Origin: Bolinopsis microptera
Taxonomy: Eukaryota; Ctenophora; Tentaculata; Lobata; Bolinopsidae
DNA length: 64,000 bases
Direction of reading: 5' to 3'
Assembly: GCF_026151205.1 (NCBI RefSeq)
Contig: NC_087074.1
Coordinates: forward strand, 930,001-994,000
The notes beneath the pieces are model-generated. The model was not told the origin of the DNA and ran no database searches. It saw nothing but the letters and a program-made list of their open reading frames with translations. Below, piece after piece: positions 32,188 through 45,300 of this stretch. A program made the translations under genes and the position numbers. Within the stretch, counting starts at the first letter, position 1; the number at the start of each line of letters is the position of its first letter.

Positions 32188-34205
32188 GCATGCAATATAT
32201 ATATATATATATATTGCATATATATATATAGATAGATATATATATATATCTAACATGTTTACCAACATTCCTAGGGATATGGGGATCCAACAATGCACTA
32301 AGCACCTGAATAAAAGGAGTAGTGGTGATCAATTGTTTAGTACAGAATGCATTATTAGTGCACTAGAAATTACTCTTGATTACAACATTGCTTCATTTAA
32401 CGGTATAACATACCGCCAGGAGCGTGGAGCAGCGATGGGTCCTAAGAACTCATGTGAGTATGCTGATTGTGCTATGGATAAGATTGATATTTTAGTTAAC
32501 GAAGGAGATCTAGAATATGGCCCGCCTCATAGACCAGCATTCTGGGGTAGATTACGTGATGACATTTATATGGCTTGGCCCGGTACTGTTGAGGAATTAT
32601 TACAATTCATGGAATGGCTCAATAGTATCCACCCAAACCTTTTGTTTACTTACGACTACTCTAGGGACGGCGTTGAGTTTCTAGACACCTATGTCTATGC
32701 TGTTGGTGATGTTGTCCACACCAAACTCTACTCTAAACCTAGTGACACCCACTGCTACCTTATCCCCACGTCATGCCATAGGAACCATGTTGTAAAAAAC
32801 ATACCTTTTGGAGTGGCGAGGCGGGTGAGACAGAACAACAGTGAAGACACTAACTTCTTGGAGCAGAGAGAGGTCTATACACGTTACCTTCTAGCCCGAG
32901 GTTATCATTCCAGTATTATAGAAGATGCCTTTAACAAATTTAGTGATATAGCTAATAGGAAAAACTTGTATACCCTTAAAGACAAGGATGAGTCGACTGC
33001 CTGTTTAATACCCATGGTGATGGATCAAAATCCAGCACTTCCCAACATGGGGGGCATTATCCATAAGTATAAGCACCTTCTCAACCTTGATCCGGCCCTG
33101 AAGAAGCTGGTACGTGCGGACAGTGTATTCGTGAGTCATCGAAAGAATCAAACTATCGGTGGCATGCTTGTACACAATAAGTACCGTGCCAGTGGAACTT
33201 TAAACTGTGATAATGAGAGAGAAACAACTGCAAGCCAGATCCAGGAACCAGACTCCGAAAGTCTAAGGGCGGTTCCCGGGGCTGTCGACCCAGGGTGCCA
33301 TGCTTGTGGTAAATGTTATGTTTGTAAGCAAAATTTCCTGTCCCCCTGTTCCAATTTTAGTAGTCACCATTCTAAACAAGTTTTCCCTATAACTAAGTAT
33401 ATATCTTGTCAGAGTTATAACCTCATTTATTTAATGGAGTGTAAGACTTGTAAACAGTCGTATGTCGGTTATACTACCTCAAATCTCCCTAAGAGATTCT
33501 CTAACCATAAGAGTCACATAAAGAAAGGTATAAGAAGTTGTAAATTAGTTAACCATTTTTTAGATATTGATCATGATTTAGATTTTAGTACCATAGCCTG
33601 CTATAATTCCTCACTTAGTAAGCACCTTTCTGTCATTATAGTAGACGCTTTAGTATTTGAGCCTAATATTAGTAAAGCAGACAAAGAAAAGGCTATGGAA
33701 GCTAGAGAGGGGTTCTACCAGACCCAATTGAAAACCCTTGAACGGTTTGGGGGTATGAACACCCTTGATAGTAACCATCTACTTTTTAAATCTGCCGGAG
33801 CTTAGTTTTAGTTTTAGTATATTTTGTAGATTTTATTTAGTTATACCATTATTCCAGAGACGTGCATAATACATTTTTTACCTAAATATAAATTTTACAG
33901 GTTTTTGTTGTGATTTTAAGTGATTTTCCGAGAATCAGTTATCAGTATTTAGATAAGAGATAAGATAAGAGTACATTTTTAACGGCTTTCAGTTTCTTTT
34001 TTAAATTTCAGTTCATCAGATTTTCCCACTGCTTTTAGTTTGTATTTATTCTCAATTGTATATGATTCGTATTTGTTGTAGTTACTTTAATGATATAATT
34101 TCTCAGAATTGATGTAAATAAACGATGTAAAGACTTTCGAAGATCTAATCACAACCGCTTTCTTTTATTGTGTAGAAGTCCAGCCATGAAATATATATAT
34201 ATATA
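32188..34205 (+). mobile_element. 5'-truncated Penelope-like element between TA repeats
   Basis: The element begins in a TA-rich palindrome (32191-32218 plus TAGATAGATA) and ends at another (TA)n block (34191-34208). The coding part is described separately; the AT-rich 3' UTR is about 360 bp. Insertion next to TA repeats fits the PLE habit of integrating near short AT-rich or microsatellite targets. Confidence 0.7.
32252..33805 (+). pseudogene. PLE RT and GIY-YIG endonuclease (5'-truncated ORF)
   Basis: Open frame to a TAG at 33805; the coding match begins about 32252 in the middle of RT motif A (SNMFTNIPRDMG). It then shows motif B (GAAMGPKNSCEYADCAMDKI), motif C (RLRDDIYMAW), FLDTYVYAV, a linker with CHACGKCYVC, and a GIY-YIG-type endonuclease: LIYLMECKTCKQSYVGYTTS, then KRFSNHKSHI and the later EAREGFYQTQ and GGMN. 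Domain order RT to GIY-YIG defines Penelope-like elements. The N-terminal RT part is missing, so it is inactive. It differs clearly from the PLE at 10.8-11.7 kb. Confidence 0.85.
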
Positions 34206-34299
34206 TATTTCAGCAATACTCATAACCTTATTACCCGTTGATCTGTAGTTTGGATTACAAACACCGCCTGGGGTGAGGAGTTTTAAAAAGTATAGAAAG

Positions 34300-34440
34300 A
34301 TTATATTTATGAAGGAGTAAGTTTTCAGAATATAAAGATTATAAATCTCTTTACAAACAAAACAAGGACTAACGAACTTTACGATTTACGATTCATATCA
34401 TCTAAATGATCGATTACTACAAAAAATTATCAGAATTCAC
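34300..34440. repeat. Dispersed repeat shared with 36757-36860
   Basis: TTTACAAACAAAACAAGGAC, TTTACGATTTACGATTCA and ATCATCTAAATGATCGATTA occur in order here and again at 36779-36850 with few differences. A weaker third match is at 34555-34595. Confidence 0.75.
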
Positions 34441-34805
34441 GCCCTATACCGACCCAACTGAAAACAGATCCACTGAAGGTACCTAACACCGCGATTTATT
34501 AAACATTAGTGTCATTACAACTATGTCTATATGACAAAAACTGGTCAAGAGTACAGAACACCTCTATACAAATAAAACTCAAGGACTAATGAACTGTAGG
34601 TTTCATGACTAATGCATCTGTATGGACCTCTATAACCCGACCCATCTAAAAACAGATGCGTTAGGGTTTTGTAACGTTAGGGTTTTATGACCTGGCAATA
34701 AATCTCATATTTAAACATTATCGTTGCTTGTGTTAAAAACCACAACTTATCACAAAACGCCCTCGGCGCGCTTTTTATTTATAATTATACATATTTAGCT
34801 TAAGC

Positions 34806-35143
34806 CTGAAGTGTGTTTTTGTATTTATAGATGCAGCTAAAGTCTAAAGCGTGTTTTTGTATTTATAGATGCAGCTAAAGTCTAAAGCGTGTTTTTGTAT
34901 TTATAGATGCAGCTAAAGTCTAAAGCGTGTTTTTGTATTTATAGATGCAGCTAAAGTCTAAAGCGTGTTTTTGTATTTATAGATGCAGCTAAAGTCTAAA
35001 GCATGTTTTTGTATTTATAGATGCAGCTAAAGTCTAAAGCATGTTTTTGTATTTATAGATGCAGCTAAAAGTAAAGTCTAAAGCATGTTTTTGTATTTAT
35101 AGATGCAGCTAAAGTCTAAAGCTTGTTTTTGTATTTATAGATA
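34806..35143. repeat. 38-bp minisatellite, about 9 copies
   Basis: The unit contains TTTATAGATGCAGCTAAAGT then CTAAAGCGTGTTTTTGTA. Copies drift GCGTG to GCATG to GCTTG from left to right; one copy has an extra AAAGT. Sequence differs from the other 38-bp array at 28.5 kb. Confidence 0.9.
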
Positions 35144-35199
35144 AATGCTGACCAAGATATACCAAGATATACCTTATAATCTCAACAATATCATGACTT

Positions 35200-36035
35200 C
35201 ATAACATATTATCGAGTTATATGACAATTAACTCCGACCCGGTTATCAAAGTGGTCTCTATAGTCGGTCGGAGACCGACTAGTGACCACGTTGATAACCA
35301 TTTCCCGTCTACTTCTAGGATTCTAATGAGCTAACGTATGTTTATATAATATATCGTTAAAACATTCGTAAATCACAAGTTATATCATTGTCTAAAACTC
35401 CAACAGTAATATCTTATACCACACGCTCACTTTCGTTTCTGTTAAATAGTGTGAGCAGTTTCACTTTCAGGGATCAGAAAGTAGGTAATTTGATTTAGAT
35501 ATTATTAGAAATTGTAATTAATTTGGGCGGATATCATTTTTAATTGGACGGAAATTTCGTGAGCGGACATAATTGTAGTCGCTTAAATTAGATTTGGACT
35601 GACGATGAACTTTCTTTTGGGTATAACTACTTGTTTTTCTTCTTTTAAAACCCCCGGAGGCGTTTGCCAGCATGGCGATGTGGCCCAACTTAGGTATCTT
35701 ACCATTGAATATCGAGGTCTAGGTGTGCCTATAACGTGCTTTCTTGGAGTCAGCTGTTGTTGCCAGAACAGTTAAAGAGGCTCATGCTCAGGTCAAGATG
35801 CGCAATGGTAATATGATCTCGCCAATACCAACTCAAATTATCAGCTATAACAACTACATCCCAACTATCGACCACTTTAAAACTATTTAACAACCACTTC
35901 CCGCACAGGATTATAATGAGCTAAAATATGTTTACAGTGTTCACTAAATAGCAGAGCGTTCGTAGCTGTGATATCACGTCCTAAAACTTTAAGAGGAGTA
36001 ACGCACCTGTTTTTTAGTTTATACCACTTACTTTA
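35200..36035. repeat. Diverged direct repeats of about 200 bp
   Basis: About 35215-35440 and 35845-36030 share TAATGAGCTAA, ATGTTTA, CGTTCGTA/CATTCGTA, CTAAAACT and TTATACCAC in the same order. The left copy holds a hairpin, AGTCGGTC/GGA/inverse (near 35262). No gene is seen between or to the right as far as 36.6 kb. Confidence 0.5.
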
Positions 36036-36649
36036 TTTTTTGTTTATATATTTAATTGTGCACATTCACAGAGTAAGTTCTTGATTTATATTTTACATAC
36101 TATTATTCCTATAGCTGCCTGGGAGGAATTGTAAGGCCGTGCAGCTTAGGTTTCATTCTTCTTGGTACTACCGGCCATTGACAAGTGCAGAGTGAAGACT
36201 AAGGACAGTTGTTGTATCTATGTTGCTGTCAATTTTTTGCTATAAACAGAGCTTTAGTCATAATATTTTGTAGATGTCTTTCATTAAAATTTCTGTTATT
36301 AGTCTCTAATTTTTTTAATAATAAAATTTTTAATAATAAAATTTTGTTAATAATAAAACTCGATCTAACGTATGTAACTAATCTCAGAGTTTTAATACTT
36401 TCAACACTACTATATAACAAATAATTTGAGCATGAATAAGAAGTTGTTACTTTGAAACGTCGTTTATCCTAACAGTGCAATATCATTTGTCGCAAATCAG
36501 AATAATCAGAAACTATTTGGAAAAACCCAAAAACTGTCTAATCTCAGACACATTCACCGAATGAATCAAAATTTTGTTCGCTTCGTCAATTGCCATCTTT
36601 TCATGAGGTTAATGTTCGCAAGGTCCAGGTAAGGTATATTAAGTCGTAA

Positions 36650-36860
36650 GGTAAGTTTTCTTACTTACTTTGAGTACTTTGAGTAGGTTTGGCTGGGATC
36701 GCTTCAGGACAACAGTATCAAGCACGTCCTCCTATCACTCCACAGGGGTCTTTTTCAGTATATAAAGATAATAGATCTTTTTACAAACAAAACAAGGACT
36801 AACAAACTTTAAGATTTACGATTCAGATCATCTAAATGATCGATTACTGCAAACAAATTT
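36650..36860. repeat. Dispersed repeat, clean copy of the sequence at 62.64 kb
   Basis: AGTAGGTTTGGCTGGGATCG and CCTATCACTCCACAGGGGTC here match 62646-62720 in a homopolymer-inflated form. The right part (36757-36860) matches 34300-34440. Confidence 0.7.
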
Positions 36861-37282
36861 AAAGATAAAATATTTTTATTTGATGTTTTCATGGTTTTTG
36901 ACTAGGATCATAAAAAGTTTGTGCGTTAGTCTCTTAAAATAGAACACTCTCTCTCTGTTTTGGTCAACGGTTTCTGGCCTCCTAGTGAAGAGGGAGGCCT
37001 TCTCGCCGTGCCCACAGAGTGTGACTCCTGCTAGCCACACTCCAGGACTCCCTAAGTATATACAAAAACATAGAATAATAGATATCAACGCAACAGACCT
37101 CTGGAGTCTTGATAGCTGTTACTACCTTGCTCAGAGCAAACCCACTTCAGATGAACTTCTTTGGCGGGCAGGCGAGGGACTTCCGAGCATGGTCCACACC
37201 TGAATATGTGTCACTATCTGAGATAGTCCTGTGTGGGTCTAATGTATGATTGTTTATGAACCTTGGTGTATGTCCTAGATGC

Positions 37283-37620
37283 TTATCCAAATAGATCGCC
37301 TCTATCAAACCTTGTTGACTGTTCCACGAATTTGATAATGTGGTCGAGTTTACTATTGATGAGTTCCTCAATTGTTAGGATGGGTTTACCAAATATCCTC
37401 ATTCTAGTTGTCATCAGCTGGATGCATTCACATAGGAAGTGTTGTGATGCTTCTGCTTCCCCTGGGCAGTGTTCACAGTCTTGTGTTTCGAATTTGGAGT
37501 TGTTTGCTACCGTCTGGAAGTATGCTAGTGGGCTGTGTCCTGATAGTAGCCATGTTAGCCATCTGATGTGAGTACCTGTGATGTTAATTTTCTTGTACCT
37601 GTATTTGTTGAGGAAAAGTG
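37283..37620 (-). pseudogene. LINE ORF2 C-terminal fragment
   Basis: The minus strand reads THIRWLTWLLSGHSPLAYF, then CEHCPGEAEASQHFLCEC (a CCHC motif) and ends FDRGDLFG before a stop at 37283-37285. The GH-x-PL and C-x2-C...H...C signature is that of the end of RNase-H-bearing LINE ORF2 proteins. Only about 110 codons remain. It is not a copy of the 3-5 kb LINE at close range. Confidence 0.75.
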
Positions 37621-38866
37621 TTAGTTAAAATAGAACAATTAAAAGGTCTTCAGGTTGTGCGATCTTAAACTTCCATACACTATTAGCACAATGTAACACT
37701 AACAAATATGTTGTGAGTTGTGACTTATCTCAGCCTCAAATGAGACAGAATTTAAATTTATGATTTTTTATTCGATGAATAATGAATATCAAACTAGCTT
37801 TATTTTGAATGGATGAATGTAAAGTTCAATTTTTTTCCCTACTCTTGCCGAAGACTATTAAAAGATCGTAGGGAATAAGTAATCGGGTTTGGATATATGA
37901 GGTGGCCCGACGGTCCTACGATGTCGACAAAAGTCTGCTCCTTCGCAATATAGACCACTCCCCTATAATTATGTGTATATAAGGAGTCTATTTTGCGCGC
38001 GCGACGCCAGTTATGTGTTAATTAATTACAGGCATAGCAACCAGTTTTTGGTGCTTGACGACTGTTACACACGGATCAATCATAAATTTAAGTGTTATTT
38101 TGGTGAGACAAGCTTAATTAATTACCGAGTGATAAAATTCAGCAAGTCAAAACAAATAAAATTATGATATCAGCTGATAAACTCGTGGCTAATTATTATA
38201 CAGTTAATCGACACTGAATGGTAAAAAGCATAGGAATACATAGTTGAGAACAGATGTTACTTTACATTTACATTCAAGAAGCTAATATCAAGATTGCGGT
38301 ATGCTTTTAAAGAATCGTATATCAAATAAAAGGCTCGAAAATCGATGGTGCTATATTTTATAAGTATAAATGTGTCGAGTAAGCATCAAAATGTATTAGT
38401 TTATATTAGATAAAAATAATAACTAAGACGAGGCAGAATATTTTATTACAGTCATAAGTCAATAAAGTTGGCATACGATGCAGTAATATGACGTGACCGG
38501 TGACGTGATACGCATCGTTATTGCTATTAACACGAAACAAAACCGCGCAAAGTATGAAATGATCTACAACCAAACCACATACAGATCGACGGCGACACCT
38601 CAGATGCGCGCAGAATTTTTCAAGTTCTGCACGCCTTATATAATATAAACGATTATCACGTGCGCCAAACACCACTCTGGGATACAATAAAGTAGAACAA
38701 TAACATTGTAGGCAGTAGGGAAATTTGATCGTGCGTGGTGTTACCGCGGCGAAATTCTTGTTTTGGTTTGATTTATTGCAGAAACTATTACGAATCGTGA
38801 CAGTCAGGTAGATTTATAAGAACAATATTTTGACGATGCTATAATTTGTCAGGAACAGGTTCTATT
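37621..38866. other. Upstream region of GPCR copy 2
   Basis: No gene is supported. Just before the GPCR start is ATAATTTGTCAG (38841-38852), which resembles a 3' splice site, so the coding exon may be preceded by an untranslated exon. Confidence 0.4.
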
Positions 38867-39814
38867 ATGGAAGACGCAGAAACATTGGAGAAACTCCACT
38901 ACAGAATCTGCGATGTCTTACTGGCGACAGTATTGTGTGTTTGCTTCTTGGTGGGATTTCCAGGCAACATTTTGTCTCTGAGATACTTTCTTTCTAAACC
39001 AGGACGAAGCTTATCAGTTAACCTGTACATAGCATCATGCTGTATCGACAGTGTTACCAGCATCTTCCACCTACCTGTAGCTGCAGTTCTGTTTAACCAA
39101 CGGAACCCTGGGATAATGGACAATCCTACCTTTTGCTCATTCTGGTACCCGATATTTTTCTTTCTACAACATATGTCGATGTTCTTGGTCTTGTTAATGT
39201 CGGTTTCAAGAACTCTAGCCATCATGTTTCCTTTCTTTAGAATTAATAAAAGAGCTGTTATTCTATCGATACCTGTCTACGCGGCGTATTTGATGCTGTG
39301 GTTCACAGTAAACTATTACAATGCCATGTCGGTCTTCACAAAGAACGATCCATTCTGTTATCTGGTGTCACAAAATCACCTCTTGGGTATTGCATACGGC
39401 ATCCACTACAATATCTGCATTGGCATTCCCCCGATAATAATAACAGTGGCTTTCACTGTTACAATTACCAAACTTACAACCGGACAAAAAGATCTTCAAT
39501 CACTATCGAGGAAAAATAACTTTCAAGCATCCGTGACGATATCCTACTTTACAGCAGTGTTTCTGGCTTGTAATTTGGCGGCTTTCACAAATGGAGTCTT
39601 GTATTTCGTTACTGTGAGGATTCTCAACAATACTACACTGCTGAAATCGGCAGAGTTCATGAGATTTTACTGGTGGTTTATGTCTAATCTTTTCTGCATG
39701 GTGTTAAATGCGGCGCTGAACCCGATTTTATATTTCTGGCGGATGAAAGAGCTGAAACAATTCGTCTTGAACTTCGACTACAGAATGCAAGAAATATTTA
39801 CATCTTCAGCATAA
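38867..39814 (+). CDS. Class A (rhodopsin-like) orphan GPCR, copy 2
   Basis: 315 residues from the ATG at 38867 (MEDAETLEKLHYRICD). Upstream codons in the same frame contain no ATG and follow a possible splice acceptor. It has seven helices with the same signatures as the inverted copy at 29.3 kb: FPGNILSLRYF, TFCSFWY, SVSRTLAIMF in place of DRY, and ALNPILYFWRMKEL. The two proteins are nearly identical up to the end of TM4 and differ strongly in TM4-ECL2 (YYNAMSVFTKNDPFCY versus HISAYTLFTKPNILCF), ICL3, ECL3 and the tail, which here is longer (QMQEIFTSSA-like end). The pattern suggests gene conversion of the 5' half or selection for a changed ligand pocket. Ligand unknown. Confidence 0.9.
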   Translation: MEDAETLEKLHYRICDVLLATVLCVCFLVGFPGNILSLRYFLSKPGRSLSVNLYIASCCIDSVTSIFHLPVAAVLFNQRNPGIMDNPTFCSFWYPIFFFLQHMSMFLVLLMSVSRTLAIMFPFFRINKRAVILSIPVYAAYLMLWFTVNYYNAMSVFTKNDPFCYLVSQNHLLGIAYGIHYNICIGIPPIIITVAFTVTITKLTTGQKDLQSLSRKNNFQASVTISYFTAVFLACNLAAFTNGVLYFVTVRILNNTTLLKSAEFMRFYWWFMSNLFCMVLNAALNPILYFWRMKELKQFVLNFDYRMQEIFTSSA

Positions 39815-41126
39815 AACATCTAATGGCTCAGAGCTGTTGATAAAGGATCTTTTCGAGCAGTAGAAGACGACTGATAAATTATGGTTTCTGCTGTAAAATT
39901 AGAGTCCAACATTCTCTACTCAATTGTTGGAGACAATGCCACGGAGGCATACATAACGCTAGGTGTATCTAAAATATTCTACTCATTTATCATTTATCTC
40001 GTTCTGCTATTCTGATTATTTTTACTCTTAGGAATTAATATCCGATGACACGGATTTACTAATTCGAACAGTCACTGCGGGTGGTTGATTAGTTAATCGC
40101 ACACATTTTTAACTCAAAAATATTGATAAAAATGACACCACCGCAGCTGTACGTGACAGTAATTTGTTAAAAGTATTTGGTGAGAAGTTGAAGCCTCACT
40201 TTACGGCATACTGTGCCTGGCTAAAGGGTAACCTGTTAACCAGCAATTATAATTTTCCTCTTTGGTGAGCCTAGACGTCTCCCTTCATATCATTTAGGTG
40301 CATTCCTCTACCGCTTCCATGAGAGTACCGATCACTTCAGTGGGAACCTAAGTGATCGGTACCTTCAAGGATAATTGCAATGATAATTGCTAGGACAAAA
40401 AGGTCATCCGTAAATCCTATATTTGGTTACAATATGGTGGTTTTTACAAACTGGTGGAATTACAAACGGTGTCATTTCTGTGATTATTTTTAGATTGTAT
40501 TTACGTAGAACTATCCACATTGCACAGGGTGAGGGTGTGTTAAAAGCCTGGCTGACTTTAGGGCAGGTTTAAATATTTAACTTCAGTTCGACTGAAACCA
40601 TTTCTAACTTGTATCAAATACGGAGTCCTAAAAAACTTCTTCTTGATTATTTATTTTCGCTGAAAACTTCAACAAAATAAGCTGTCATATCAGAATTGTA
40701 GCATAAAGAACCGCTATTTTTGCATTCCAAGGTAATTGCCGATGGTAGCTTCGCTTCACATTATATTCTAATCAAGTTATTACTGCTAATTATTGTATGA
40801 CAGCCAGCCTCTGATTACAGTGAGCTGCATTTCTATCACACTCTTCTCACAGACCAGATTGTTTATTTCTCAGTATACAACTCAATTGTGCGCTCAGATA
40901 CTTTTATTCCTCTTTTGTTTTTCGATTATCTTGGATAATTTAAATAATTTTTGACGCCTTCAAGTCGGATAAATTACTGCCGAGACCACTTGATCCAGTG
41001 ATCTTAAGAAAGATTTGTCAGACTTGAAAGTGTCAAAAATTATAAGCTTTTGTCAAAGTTAAATTCTCAATATTATTTTATACATATTATTACGCTGTAT
41101 TACTTGTTCCACAATCAAAAATGATC
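39815..41126. other. Intergenic, no gene seen
   Basis: AT-rich and unique-looking. No motif-bearing frame and no clear repeat before the minisatellite array begins. Confidence 0.45.
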
Positions 41127-41794
41127 GCAACCCTTTACTATACAACAGGGTTGCTACAATATAGCTAGACGTTGCCTCTAGCAACCCTATACTATACACC
41201 AGGGTTGCTACAATATTTACATAGCTAGACGTTGCCTCTAGCAACCCTATACTATACACCAGGGTTGCTACAATATTTATATAGCTATACGTTGCCTCTA
41301 GCAACCCTATACTATACACCAGGGTTGCTACAATATTTATATAGCTATACGTTGCCTCTAGCAACCCTATACTATACACCAGGGTTGCTACAATATTTAT
41401 ATAGCTAGACGTTGCCTCTAGCAACCCTCTACTATACAACAGGGTTGCTAAAATATAGCTAGACGTTGCCACTAGCAACCCTGTACTATACACCAGGGTT
41501 GCTACAATATAGCTATACGTTGCCTCTAGCAACCCTATACTATACACCAGGGTTGCTACAATATTTATATAGCTAGACGTTGCCTCTAGCAACCCTCTAC
41601 TATACAACAGGGTTGCTAAAATATAGCTAGACGTTGCCGCTAGCAACCCTATACTATACAACAGGGTTGCTACAATATAGCTAGACGTTGCCTCTAGCAA
41701 CCCTCTACTATACAACAGGGTTGCTACAATATAGCTAGACATTGCCTCTAGCAACCCTATACTATACACCAGGGTTGCTACAATATAGCTAGAC
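41127..41794. repeat. 54-bp minisatellite array, left part
   Basis: About 12 copies of a unit containing GCAACCCTATACTATACA and its partial inverse AGGGTTGC, then ATATAGCTAGACGTTGCC. Several copies carry a 9-bp insertion (TTATATAGC type), giving 63-bp units. Continues at 51063-51937 in the same orientation after the LINE. Confidence 0.95.
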
Positions 41795-42355
41795 AAATCA
41801 CGCGCACGTTTTGTTTTGTTACAATTTCACCGCTCTTCAATAGTTCCAGAAAGTTCCAGAACAAAGATCACCTTCCAACGCAACGTGCAAGACCCGGGCC
41901 CGGTGGTACCTGGGGCTTGCCCCCAGGTCCCATTCTTTCCTGAAAACCACCTGGGCCTCTTATCAGAGAGTAAGTCCCCACTTTCTTACTTTTCCCAACT
42001 CCTTTATTCCTCCTTCCCTACATATCCCTACCCAGGCTCGGTGGTACCGCCCGTAAGGGCGGTCCTACTCTCCTCTCCTAAAAGCCACCCGAGTCTGGCT
42101 CACCAGTGTAAGCTTCCCCCATCATTTAACCCCCCTGCTGTTGAACCACTATCACTACTACAAACCTGCGATCCCAGTGCCAGTAAAATTCCTTGTTCTT
42201 TGTTTCTCAAACTAACCACACTTTCCAACTCTCCGAGGACAAGTGAAGCTGGAAACACAACAACATGTGAAAAGCTAATCTACAGTAACAGCAGCAAGGA
42301 GACTACAGCAAGGAGAAAGGGGACACAAGATAATGAGCAGCTGAGTCCTTGCAAA

Positions 42356-45300
42356 ATGACCATGAGTAAGGCGGAAGTTTCGAGATCATTTTATGCCCTT
42401 GTTACACTCCACATTTTCCACACACATGTGTGCAGTGCTTTATGTGTAATATTGTACACTGAGTTATCCGCCTGTGTGTACACGTTCTATTTTGCTATTT
42501 ACACAATATGTGCTGCTAATAAAATTACCAACATCATGATGTGTCTAGCTTACTGCTTAGAAAAAGCAAATCTTAAAGTAAGCTCTGACACTGGTAAAAA
42601 CGTTCCGCAGCGCAGGCCAGAACAGCTGGCCTCTCGCACCCTGTGCTCCGAGATGGTAGCCTGTGCTAACCACCTCTCAACAAGTGGGGAATTTAGCAAT
42701 ACTTACCCTGCTAAATTAACCGCTATTTCCGGGAGAGCAGATGCTGCTCAGCAGCAGCAGCCTTATACATTACACACTATGTATAATATCGGATATACAT
42801 GCTATGTGAGAAGTGTGCTGCCTGTCGGTACAGCGGCACGCTATCTCCCCATCATCAGAAACTTGAACCCAACTTCTGAGCGCGATGCAACCAGTATGTC
42901 ACGTGACATACAAATCAACACCGATACCAGCACGTCACGTGATATGCTAACTAATCGCGCTATCTGCAGTTCAACTGTCAGTGTAAACCAGTGCAGATAC
43001 GTAATATCAGTTCGCGAACACAATCAGTCGCACTGCTACCTACTAGTCTGTCCGAAACCGAATACTCATTTGTCAAGAGATTGTCCTTTCTTGCCTGTAT
43101 TGCGTCCTCATTTGCTTTTGACCGCTCTTTCGTCAAACAACGTCAAAACATGTATACACCACTACTCGCATGTGTGTGTTGTACCAATACCTGACACAGA
43201 GTCAGAGTTTCACACGACAGCTGCTAGCCGGGAGCAATCACTAACCCAATATCCCTCGACATCCCTGTCAGATTCAGAGAGGACCTCCAAAGGCGATGAT
43301 GACAAGTCCTCCTCTTCATCCGGCAGCCAAGCTTCGAAATCTACGTCTAATGACAGAACCAATCGTGCTACAGCACGAGTTGGCCTTGTTAGAAAGTCAA
43401 ACCCAGGAAGCTCCCAATCAAACAATGATGATGACGAAGACGGCGAGGACGGTGAGGAGCGAAGCAAAACGAAGATCCTCAGTAGATGTGAATCAGACTC
43501 CGAACCGATCAACCCACCGTTGTGTGTGAGTCCGATCCCCCCAACAGGGAAAGTCGAAATGCTGGACAAGACCATTTTAGGAAGAATATCGCAACAGTTA
43601 TTTGAAACTCTGGGAAATCTGTCCCTATTCGGCAACCACTCAATCAGCTCGGATTTAGATCTAGACGATACAATCGATCTTAGCGTGAGTATATCCCTAG
43701 GTAAAGGAGGTGATCTCGTTATAACCCCGAAACCCAGAAGCAAGCCATCCAGACCACTGCCAACGATCGAGATTACCCCCGTCAAGAAACAAAACGACCC
43801 GAATACAGACGGTGAATACTATACAGGAACAGGAAAACCAACGATTACTCCTGTTCTTTTACACAGCCCTAAACATGAACACTTGCTCTCACCTCGTTCA
43901 CGAACTCTTCAAATTCGTTCAAGGAGCAAGTCTGTAGGGAGTATCTTTCAACATGAGCAACCTTCTGCGATTTTGAAAAGGAAGCTCAGAGCACAGACTG
44001 AGTATGAGTTTGCAAGTGACACGCCCGTTAAAAGACGGTACCTCTCTGAATCCGCAGCTGACTCACAGGACCTCTTTGAGTCACCCCGCAAACTCGAGTG
44101 TATCAGAATTGACGACGAAGGGTACCATGACTGCTCTCCAGGTAGGAACACGCTGATCCATATTAAACAAGATTTCCTTAAAGATGATGAGATCGTCACG
44201 CCAGTCAATCTTGTCGCTGCTCTTGAAAATGCTCTCAATGAGAAATACCAATCAACCAGATTATTCGCGTCTGAAGTACACCTCCTTGAGCAACAAGCCC
44301 ACAGCAAATGCATCAGCTTAACCTGGAACCTGTCAGACATAGAGGCTATTGAAAATGATGATAAGGCAGATATTCTGTCAAAATTGCTGGTTAAACTCAA
44401 TCGTCATTACCACGACACAAACCTGGAATCGCCCTCCACTGCCTTTAACTCGCTCAGAGTTACTAGTCTACTTGGAAGGAGCGACAAGGTTCCTATCACA
44501 CTACAGGGAGACGAAGAAGTCACTGATGCACTAGTGTTACTCCATTTAGGCCGAGAACGTGCAGTTAACATCATACCAAAGAGATTCAACAACGACCTGA
44601 TGGATGTCTTTGACCTATGCCTAGGCAACCTTACAGCCTTATCCGTCCTAGAAAAGACCAGAAGGGATATGAGCATTAGCCTGGCTATAGAAAAACCCCT
44701 CGAGGATGAACTAGATTTTCACTTACTAGTACAACTGCAACGCAAACGACACAGGACGCCAATTGTTCTCCAACCAGCTCCTGAAAACACCCACTGTAGT
44801 CCCCTAACTGACGCAGTACAAGGGATAACTGGTTTAGCAAGCAACGTCCCCGCCCCTGAACAACTTCATTGTGAGGGTGACAACGGAAGTCTGCCCGACT
44901 CACAAGATAAACAAGACGACACCACCATTGTTGAAAAACAACTGCGATTTTTCTCGAGAGATACCTGCGACAAGATTCTTAACAGTGCCTCGTCTAAGAA
45001 TCTCAACAAGTGGATAGACCTTTGTGGCCTAACCAGTCAGAAAACAAACGAGCGAAGTCAAACTGCAATTAAAGCGTTTTTTAACCTTGTGATTGACAAC
45101 AAATACAGCACGTACCCGTCAGCACCTCTCATAACTAGTCTGGTCGAGAAAATGGCAGTTGATTCGCTAGATCGAGAACTCAAAAGGTTTGAAATAAACT
45201 TCAACCCGCAAACTCCTGTTGACAATAAAAAGAAACTGCTGCGTGACCACGTCAACACTATTGGGCGCGAAGCTAGAAAGGCAAATCCTCCAGATCTCAT

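Noticed and set aside
41059-41796. 245-codon hydrophobic repeat protein on the minus strand
   Set aside because: It is explained by the 54-bp unit being a multiple of three. No start context, signal or non-repeat domain supports it.
43210-43785. 191-codon minus-strand frame
   Set aside because: It is the antisense shadow of LINE ORF1's Ser/Asp-rich region.
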